Shown here in pieces: positions 63,765 to 64,000 of a stretch of DNA of 64,000 nt. The position numbers and the translations under genes were made by a program. The DNA comes from Marisa cornuarietis. Taxonomy: Eukaryota > Mollusca > Gastropoda > Architaenioglossa > Ampullariidae. Where the stretch lies: positions 1 through 64,000 of the forward strand of contig SMMW01000650.1 of the NCBI GenBank assembly GCA_004794655.1. Reading direction: 5' to 3'. The notes below the pieces were generated by a model, which did not search any database, had not been told where the DNA came from, and was given only the letters and a program-made list of their open reading frames with translations. The number at the start of each line of letters is the position of its first letter. Within the stretch, counting starts at the first letter, position 1.

Positions 63765-64000
63765 TTCCTACCAGGGCCGGCTCTACGCATGGGCAAACTA
63801 GACAGCCGCCTAGGGCCTCCGAATGCTGGGGGTCTCGCACAGGACTCAAAAAAATTTTTTTGGGGAAAAAAAATTGCGAAACTTGGATCAAATCTCAAAC
63901 ATATGTAGCACTCTAGAAGTGTACTGTGTTATTTTTTGTTTTTGTTTTTGTAGAGGATAGAGGTCTATGGCTCACAGGACTGTCCCTTTCTTTTTTTTTT
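63765..64000 (+). mobile_element. Probable DNA-transposon end (hAT-like), running off the window
   Basis: Starts near 63769 with CAGGGCCGGCTCTACGCATG, followed by ggcaaactagacagccgcct and agggcctccgaatgctgggg. A CAGGGCCGGC start and this wording resemble termini of hAT-family elements in many animal genomes. Both the matching far end and any transposase lie outside the window, so the class is tentative. The last ten bases are a T run. Confidence 0.35.

Overview
This window is eukaryotic, from an animal, most likely a mollusc and possibly a gastropod. Coding exons are short, sparse and flanked by GT/AG splice sites. Most of the sequence is AT-rich non-coding DNA packed with microsatellites, LINE fragments, tRNA-derived SINE-like pieces and small DNA-transposon remnants. 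The molluscan guess rests on the distal RhoA exon, whose KKKKKGGC tail resembles the Rho described from Aplysia, and on a spiralian-style FoxQ2. It is an inference, not a proof.

Only three protein-coding loci can be supported, all on the minus strand. (1) A single-exon-like foxQ2 transcription-factor gene at 31836-33617, with a complete forkhead domain and long polyQ, polyHis and polyAla tracts. (2) A RhoA/Rho1 GTPase gene. One 5' coding exon (50492-50662, codons 1-52) is followed by two complete alternative 3'-terminal exons, at 45991-46413 and 42028-42450. Each encodes codons 53-192 but with a different membrane-targeting tail. (3) An NAPE-hydrolysing phospholipase D gene (napepld) that I could assemble from six coding exons between 57431 and 61689 into a 400-residue open frame with all metal-binding residues in place.

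Layout. 0-2.7 kb: two broken LINE fragments on the plus strand. 2.7-31 kb: a gene desert of microsatellites, SINE-like ends, one MITE copy, a long GC-rich hairpin and another LINE 3' end. 31.8-33.6 kb: foxQ2. 34.5-35.3 kb: a cluster of two degenerate minisatellites and a tRNA-like SINE. 37.9-38.5 kb: second MITE copy and another tRNA-like SINE. 38.5-52 kb: RhoA with long introns and 3' UTRs. 52.6-55.3 kb: degenerate LINE pieces on the minus strand. 57.4-63.4 kb: napepld with a possible alternative first exon. From 63.77 kb: the end of what may be a hAT-type transposon.

The three genes do not form an operon or pathway; adjacency is probably just linkage. The strongest unusual observation is the duplicated RhoA terminal exon, which should let one gene make two Rho GTPases that differ in effector-side residues, tail cysteines, a possible phosphosite and the CAAX box. 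Splice sites and exon joins were read by eye; no transcript evidence was available.
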